Of a DNA stretch of 64,000 nucleotides, positions 59,477 to 64,000 are shown piece after piece. A model generated the notes under the pieces. That model made no database searches and was not told the origin of the DNA. It saw only the letters and a program-made list of their open reading frames with translations. The translations under genes and the position numbers were made by a program. How positions within the stretch are numbered: the stretch's first letter is position 1; the number at the start of each line of letters is the position of its first letter. Location of the stretch: positions 185,209 through 249,208 of the forward strand of contig NZ_JAFVLN010000015.1 in NCBI RefSeq assembly GCF_017377775.1, written 5' to 3'. This DNA comes from Streptomyces sp. VRA16 Mangrove soil (GTDB lineage Bacteria; Actinomycetota; Actinomycetes; Streptomycetales; Streptomycetaceae).

Positions 59477-60031
59477 TCAGGCGTGCGGACGGTACTCCTC
59501 GGCCCACACCTCGACACTGTCCGAGGCCCGGTCGAACGCCGTCGACCGCCCGAGGAAGTCCGCACTGTGACTGGTGAGCAGAGTCGTCTGCTCACCCTGC
59601 CGGTCCCGTCGTACGAGGACCAGGGCCTGCCCCTGCACCGTGCGGGGCAGCCCCAGCCAGCGCACGGGCTGCTGCACCGTACGCGCGGTCACGACCTGGT
59701 TCCAGGCCGTCGTCCGGGTCTGGAAGAAGCCGACGTACCGCAGCCCGCGGGCGCTCACCCAGGTGCCCATCCGCAGCAGCCGCAGCGCCGCCGCGATGAT
59801 CAGCACCGCGAGCGCGCCGCACACACCGGCGGCCGAGACATCCCCGGCCGCCGCGATGATGACCGCCGCGAACAGGACGTACGACGACAGCAGCAACAGC
59901 AGGGCGGCCGTGCCCACCCGGTACGGTCCCGGGCGGTACGGACGGCGCCACTGGTCCCGGTCGTCGAAGGGCAGCGCGGTGTCCGCGGCCTCGTCGAATG
60001 CACGGTCGGCCGTCAGGAAGGGCAGGGGCAC
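59477..60031 (-). CDS. Membrane protein with PH-like domain
   Basis: 184 residues. Two adjacent membrane helices near 43-62 and 70-87 (AALLLLLSSYVLFAAVIIAA), followed by a small beta domain with MGTWVSARGLRYVGFFQTRTTAWNQVVTART, as in bacterial PH-like domains (PF10756 type). The tail is FDRASDSVEVWAEEYRPHA. ATG at 60031 is the likely start. It is a monocistronic minus-strand gene between the dapB and dapA blocks. Members of this family are integral membrane proteins of unknown role. Confidence 0.85.
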   Translation of the reverse strand: MPLPFLTADRAFDEAADTALPFDDRDQWRRPYRPGPYRVGTAALLLLLSSYVLFAAVIIAAAGDVSAAGVCGALAVLIIAAALRLLRMGTWVSARGLRYVGFFQTRTTAWNQVVTARTVQQPVRWLGLPRTVQGQALVLVRRDRQGEQTTLLTSHSADFLGRSTAFDRASDSVEVWAEEYRPHA

Positions 60032-60177
60032 GACGGGTCCTCACTCGATCCACGCTGGTCTTGGGCTGTGCCCGGTGAGGCTACCGACGCAGGTCCCGGC
60101 CTTCCACCCCAGGGGGTCCGGAAGGGTCAGAGCGCGCCAAGAGCACGTGACGGCCCGTCAGTGCCCGTCAGCATCCT

Positions 60178-60417
60178 TCAGCGTCCGTCGGATGCTTCCG
60201 ACTGCTGCACATGCTGCGTGGACTGATCGGCGGACAGCGCCGGCATCCCGAACAACAGGGACCCGACGATGCCGGCCACGACGGTCAGCCCGATCAACGT
60301 ACGACCGGCCATCTGACCGACAGAGGGACGCTCGCGCTGCGGCGGCGTGACGTTACTGCGGAACTTGTCGGCTTCGGCGATGAAGGCGAAGGGAACGGGC
60401 TCGCGCCGACGGAACAT
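60178..60417 (-). CDS. Small membrane protein
   Basis: 79 residues with a cytoplasmic N-terminal half (REPVPFAFIAEADKFRSN) and one membrane helix (TLIGLTVVAGIVGSLLFGMPAL near 40-61). ATG at 60417 follows GAGGAG at 60428-60433. Its last 18 residues are Gln/Ser-rich. It is conserved in Streptomyces at this place (before the thyX/dapA genes), but I know no function. Confidence 0.8.
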   Translation of the reverse strand: MFRRREPVPFAFIAEADKFRSNVTPPQRERPSVGQMAGRTLIGLTVVAGIVGSLLFGMPALSADQSTQHVQQSEASDGR

Positions 60418-60671
60418 GGGTGCTGCTTCTCCTCAAGAGGTTCGAACGAAGTGTGTTCATCTACACAGACGCACGAGTGCCCCAAAGGGTGCCCTGTTTC
60501 GCCAAATTCACTGAAGTTTTTTCCTGTTCGGTGCGGAACAGGGTGAAGCCGGGTGAAAGCCGCACTGCTCGCGGTCCGCGTCCCGTGGCGGCCCTGGCCC
60601 ACCGCCGACGTCCCTGCCCCGACCTGCGGCTCGGGGCACAGATGTACGGGCAGTCAGCCGAAGTGTCCGTA

Positions 60672-60701
60672 TTGCGGCATTTCGTAAAGTTCATCTAGCC
60701 T
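60672..60701 (+). promoter_or_regulatory. Promoter upstream of dapA
   Basis: TTGCGG (60672-60677), an 18-bp spacer and TAGCCT (60696-60701) fit the sigma HrdB consensus. Transcription would begin near 60708 and immediately run into the hairpin at 60713-60750. Confidence 0.6.
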
Positions 60702-60712
60702 GATCAAACGGA

Positions 60713-60750
60713 CCCGGCACTGCTTGAACCCCCGAGCAGGCAGTGCCGGG
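60713..60750 (+). terminator. Hairpin with partial T tract in the dapA leader
   Basis: CCCGGCACTGC (60713-60723) pairs perfectly with 60740-60750, followed by CTCCATCTTTG. It could attenuate dapA, end a short RNA from the promoter just before it, or be a leftover of a lost gene. No lysine-riboswitch features were seen. Confidence 0.6.
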
Positions 60751-60823
60751 CTCCATCTTTGTTGTGACTTGTCGCATCCCCCGAGGGGGGACCCGGTGCT
60801 GAGCAGCGAGTAGCGTGTTACCC

Positions 60824-61723
60824 ATGGCTCCGACCTCGACTCCGCAGACCCCCTTCGGGAGGGTCCTCACCGCCATGGTCACGCCCTTCGCGGCGGACGG
60901 CGCACTCGACCTCGACGGCGCGCAGCGACTCGCCGCCCACCTGGTGGACGCAGGCAACGACGGCCTGATCGTCAACGGCACCACCGGCGAGTCCCCGACC
61001 ACCGGCGACGCGGAGAAATCGGATCTCGTACGAGCCATCGTCGAAGCGGTCGGAGACCGTGCCCATGTCGTCGCGGGTGTCGGTACGAACGACACCCGCC
61101 ACAGCATCGAGCTCGCCCGCGAGGCCCAGAAGGCCGGCGCCCACGGCCTGCTCACGGTCACGCCGTACTACAACAAGCCCCCGCAGGAGGGTCTCCTGCG
61201 GCACTTCACGGCGATCGCCGACGCAACCGAACTCCCCGTGATGCTCTACGACATCCCGGGCCGCAGCGGCGTACCGATCAACACGGAGACGATCGTCCGG
61301 CTCGCCGAGCACCCGCGCATCGTCGCCAACAAGGACGCCAAGGGCGACCTCGGCCGCGCCTCCTGGGCCATCGCCCGCTCCGGCCTGGCCTGGTACTCCG
61401 GCGACGACATGCTGAACCTGCCGCTCCTCTCGGTCGGCGCGTGCGGCTTCGTCTCGGTGGTCGGCCACGTGGTCGCCCCCGAACTGCGCGCCATGCTCGA
61501 CGCGTACGTCTCGGGTGACGTGCACAAGGCGACGGAGATCCACCAGAAGCTGCTCCCGGTGTTCACGGGCATGTTCCGTACCCAGGGCGTCATCACGACG
61601 AAGGCGGCGCTGGCCCTTCAGGGCCTGCCCGCCGGACCCCTTCGCCTGCCCCTGGTCGAGCTCACCGCCGAGGAAACCGCTCAGCTCAAGATCGATCTTG
61701 CCGCCGGCGGGGTACAGCTCTAA
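60824..61723 (+). CDS. dapA: 4-hydroxy-tetrahydrodipicolinate synthase
   Basis: 299 residues. TIM-barrel lyase with NGTTGESPT near 51-59, Tyr142 (LYDIPGRSG), the Schiff-base Lys170 in ANKDAKGD, and Arg/Gly-rich contacts. It condenses pyruvate with aspartate semialdehyde, the first committed step to lysine/diaminopimelate. ATG at 60824 is preferred to a GTG at 60815. rnj follows in the same direction, 148 bp later. The leader hairpin suggests attenuation; the mechanism is not known. Confidence 0.98.
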   Translation: MAPTSTPQTPFGRVLTAMVTPFAADGALDLDGAQRLAAHLVDAGNDGLIVNGTTGESPTTGDAEKSDLVRAIVEAVGDRAHVVAGVGTNDTRHSIELAREAQKAGAHGLLTVTPYYNKPPQEGLLRHFTAIADATELPVMLYDIPGRSGVPINTETIVRLAEHPRIVANKDAKGDLGRASWAIARSGLAWYSGDDMLNLPLLSVGACGFVSVVGHVVAPELRAMLDAYVSGDVHKATEIHQKLLPVFTGMFRTQGVITTKAALALQGLPAGPLRLPLVELTAEETAQLKIDLAAGGVQL

Positions 61724-61823
61724 CCACAGACTTGGCAAAGCTCCACAACTGAATCAACAGAAAAAGCAGAACCAACAGCAAGACCCCGAGCATCACCACA
61801 ACTGCTACTGCACGAACGTCACG

Positions 61824-61853
61824 CGCGCCACGTGCCCACAGGTACGTGGCGCG
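61824..61853 (+). promoter_or_regulatory. Hairpin in the RNase J leader
   Basis: CGCGCCACGT pairs with ACGTGGCGCG around a 10-base loop, 18 bases before the TTG start, after an unusually A-rich unstructured stretch (61740-61800). Could be an autoregulatory target of RNase J itself. Confidence 0.5.
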
Positions 61854-61871
61854 TGTGGTGAGGAGAGTCTT

Positions 61872-63557
61872 TTGAGTCATCCGCATCCTGAACTCGGCGC
61901 CCCGCCGAAGCTCCCGAAGGGCGGCCTGCGCGTCACCCCGCTGGGCGGCCTCGGTGAGATCGGGCGCAACATGACCGTCTTCGAATTCGACGGCCGTCTG
62001 CTGATCGTCGACTGCGGAGTGCTCTTCCCCGAGGAGGAGCAGCCCGGAATCGACCTGATCCTGCCGGACTTCTCGTCCATCAGGGACCGCCTCGACGACA
62101 TCGAGGGCATCGTCCTGACGCATGGCCACGAGGACCACATCGGCGGCGTCCCGTATCTCCTCCGCGAGAAGCCGGACATTCCCCTGATCGGCTCCAAGCT
62201 GACCCTCGCGCTGATCGAGGCGAAGCTCCAGGAGCACCGCATCCGCCCGTACACGCTCGAGGTGGCCGAGGGCGACCGCGAGCGCCTGGGCCCCTTCGAC
62301 TGCGAGTTCGTAGCGGTCAACCACTCCATCCCGGACGCGTTGGCCGTCGCCATCCGCACCCCGGCCGGCATGGTGGTCCACACCGGCGACTTCAAGATGG
62401 ACCAGCTCCCGCTGGACCGCCGGCTCACGGACCTGCCGACGTTCGCGCGGCTGGGTGAAGAGGGTATGGACCTTCTTCTCTCCGACTCGACGAACGCCGA
62501 GGTCCCTGGCTTCGTCCCGCCCGAGCGCGACATCTCGAACGTGATCCGTGGGGTCTTCGCGAGCGCCCAGAAGCGCATCATCGTCGCGTCCTTCGCCAGC
62601 CACGTGCACCGCATCCAGCAGATCCTGGACGCCGCGCACGAGTACGGCCGCCGGGTCGCCTTCGTCGGCCGCTCGATGGTCCGCAACATGGGCATCGCCC
62701 GTGACCTCGGCTACCTGAAGGTTCCCGCCGGTCTGGTCGTCGACGTCAAGACCCTCGACGACCTGCCCGACAGCGAGGTCGTCCTGGTCTGTACGGGCTC
62801 CCAGGGCGAGCCGATGGCGGCCCTGTCCCGCATGGCCAACCGCGACCACCAGATCCGGATCGTCTCCGGCGACACGGTGATCCTGGCGTCGTCGCTCATC
62901 CCCGGCAACGAGAACGCGGTCTACCGCGTGATCAACGGCCTGACCCGCTGGGGTGCCAACGTCGTCCACAAGGGCAACGCCAAGGTGCACGTCTCGGGCC
63001 ACGCGTCCGCGGGCGAGCTTTTGTACTTCTACAACATCTGCAAGCCCAAGAACCTGATGCCGGTCCACGGCGAATGGCGCCACCTGCGCGCCAACGCCGA
63101 GCTGGGCGCCCTCACCGGCGTCCCGCACGACCGCATCGTGATCGCCGAGGACGGCGTCGTCGTCGACCTGGTCGACGGCAAGGCCAAGATCGTGGGCAAG
63201 GTTCAGGCGGGTTACGTCTATGTGGACGGCCTCTCCGTCGGCGACGTCGGCGAGCCGGCCCTGAAGGACCGCAAGATCCTCGGCGACGAAGGCATCATCT
63301 CGGTCTTCGTGGTCGTCGACTCCAGCACCGGCAAGATCACGGCCGGCCCGCACGTCCAGGCCCGAGGCTCCGGCATCGAGGACTCGGCGTTCAGCGCGGT
63401 CATGCCGAAGATCACCGATGTTCTGGAGAAGTCGGCCCAGGACGGCGTCGTCGAGCCCCACCAGCTGCAGCAGCTCATCCGCCGCACGCTGGGCAAGTGG
63501 GTCTCGGACACCTACCGCCGCCGCCCGATGATCCTCCCGGTCGTCGTCGAGGTCTGA
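61872..63557 (+). CDS. rnj: Ribonuclease J
   Basis: 561 residues, the full Streptomyces RNase J length. Metallo-beta-lactamase motif HGHEDH (84-89), beta-CASP region with TGSQGEPMAALSRMA and VHVSGHASAGEL near 370-385, and the C-terminal domain ending PMILPVVVEV. It acts as a 5'-to-3' exonuclease and endonuclease in RNA turnover and processing. TTG at 61872 follows GAGGAGAG. Located between dapA and an rrn operon, with a strong terminator behind it. Confidence 0.98.
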   Translation: MSHPHPELGAPPKLPKGGLRVTPLGGLGEIGRNMTVFEFDGRLLIVDCGVLFPEEEQPGIDLILPDFSSIRDRLDDIEGIVLTHGHEDHIGGVPYLLREKPDIPLIGSKLTLALIEAKLQEHRIRPYTLEVAEGDRERLGPFDCEFVAVNHSIPDALAVAIRTPAGMVVHTGDFKMDQLPLDRRLTDLPTFARLGEEGMDLLLSDSTNAEVPGFVPPERDISNVIRGVFASAQKRIIVASFASHVHRIQQILDAAHEYGRRVAFVGRSMVRNMGIARDLGYLKVPAGLVVDVKTLDDLPDSEVVLVCTGSQGEPMAALSRMANRDHQIRIVSGDTVILASSLIPGNENAVYRVINGLTRWGANVVHKGNAKVHVSGHASAGELLYFYNICKPKNLMPVHGEWRHLRANAELGALTGVPHDRIVIAEDGVVVDLVDGKAKIVGKVQAGYVYVDGLSVGDVGEPALKDRKILGDEGIISVFVVVDSSTGKITAGPHVQARGSGIEDSAFSAVMPKITDVLEKSAQDGVVEPHQLQQLIRRTLGKWVSDTYRRRPMILPVVVEV

Positions 63558-63577
63558 CGCACGTCGGCAGTACGTAG

Positions 63578-63617
63578 GGAGCGGGGCGCCTCGATTTGCA
63601 TCGGGGCGCCCCGCTCC
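63578..63617 (+). terminator. Strong terminator after rnj
   Basis: GGAGCGGGGCGCC pairs with GGCGCCCCGCTCC, and an inner CGAT/ATCG helix extends the stem to 17 pairs. It insulates rnj from the rRNA operon promoters. Confidence 0.9.
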
Positions 63618-63689
63618 AGTACGTTTACGTCTCCGCCTGAGGGGAACCCGGCGCACTTACGTGCCCGGTTCAAGTCCCCGAGAGGGGCG

Positions 63690-63815
63690 GGAAATCCGAC
63701 TCAGAATCTCTGATAAAGTCGGAACCGCCGAAAGGCAAAGGCCCTCCAACGGCCACCAGAAATGAAATCCGAACCGGGAACGGAACGGAAAAAGGATCTG
63801 GTAAGGTTGGAAACA
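63690..63815 (+). promoter_or_regulatory. Tandem promoters of an rRNA operon
   Basis: GATAAAGTC with -10 TAAAGT at 63714-63719 and TAAGGT at 63802-63807 sit in the arrangement of Streptomyces rrn promoters. Their -35 regions are weak. G+C is low around both. Confidence 0.7.
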
Positions 63816-63879
63816 CGAAAGACCGAAGGGAAGCGCCCGGAGGAAAGCCCGAGAGGGTGAGTACAAAGGAAGCGTCCGT

Positions 63880-64000
63880 TCCTTGAGAACTCAACAGCGT
63901 GCCAAAAATCAACGCCAGATATGTTGATACCCCGTCCCCGGCCATCAGGTCGAGGATGAGGTTCCTTTGAAAAAGTCCTTCTCCTTCACCAGGGGAAGGC
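63880..64000 (+). ncRNA. 16S rRNA precursor leader (runs off the window)
   Basis: The stretch from CCTTGAGAACTCAACAGCGT onward, including AACGCCAGATATGTTGATA and GAGGTTCCTTTGAAAAAGTCC, matches the leader that precedes 16S rRNA genes in Streptomyces. The mature 16S gene is to the right of the window. Confidence 0.85.

Larger units (their letters stand above)
60418..60823. other. 406-bp intergenic region upstream of dapA
   Basis: No convincing protein gene. It holds the promoter of the small membrane protein gene (minus), and on the plus strand the dapA promoter and a hairpin listed separately. In the Streptomyces coelicolor order I recall, thyX lies in this gap; it is not present. Confidence 0.6.

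Noticed and set aside
63640..63690. tRNA-like sequence with GGTTCAAGTCC near the rrn leader
   Set aside because: The T-arm-like motif has no matching stem, and no acceptor, D or anticodon arms can be folded around it. It is part of the rrn upstream region.

Overview
The window is high-GC actinobacterial DNA, almost certainly from a Streptomyces. Evidence includes strong G/C third-position bias, a chaplin, a BldB-like (DUF397) protein, a complete Streptomyces-type type VII secretion (ESX/T7SS) locus, and the conserved backbone ribF ... rpsO-pnp-M16 peptidase-dapB ... dapA-rnj. An rRNA operon leader lies at the right edge.

Layout. 1-6.1 kb: C-terminal part of a HEAT-like protein, an MFS transporter divergent from a HxlR-peroxiredoxin fusion regulator, ribF, and an AhpD-like protein. 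Two related repeat elements flank these genes. 6.1-12.1 kb: a five-gene Opp/Dpp peptide ABC transporter on the minus strand, joined by ATGA/GTGA overlaps. 12.3-20.8 kb: first T7SS block (MinD/EspI-like ATPase, accessory protein, eccE; divergent eccB and mycP). 21.1-26.6 kb: accessory T7SS cargo-like genes, a DUF4333 lipoprotein preceded by five 14-bp tandem repeats, and a minus-strand operon with an internally decayed duplicate of a lipoprotein/membrane-protein pair. 27.2-33.1 kb: second T7SS operon (WXG100-like and PPE-like proteins, a second mycosin, esxB-esxA, and an anchored beta-propeller protein). 33.2-39.0 kb: a 1577-residue RHS polymorphic toxin with a CpnT-like/WXG100 N-terminus and a nuclease tip, followed by a YwqG/DUF1963-like gene in the immunity position. 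39.2-44.7 kb: a pseudokinase and two Ser/Thr kinase-beta-propeller proteins. 44.8-47.7 kb: chaplin, adenosine deaminase, GntR regulator, a 25-copy heptanucleotide repeat and bldB. 47.9-53.8 kb: divergent eccC and eccD. 54-64 kb: housekeeping genes rpsO, pnp, M16 peptidase, dapB, small membrane proteins, dapA, rnj and the rrn leader.

How the genes fit together. EccB, C, D and E with two mycosins form the secretion machine. EsxA/EsxB and several WXG100-like proteins are substrates. The RHS toxin and the 429-residue glycine/alanine-rich protein are candidate effectors. Kinase-propeller proteins and the bldB/chaplin genes suggest links to envelope signalling and aerial development. All function calls come from reading the translated sequence against remembered family features; no database search was run.
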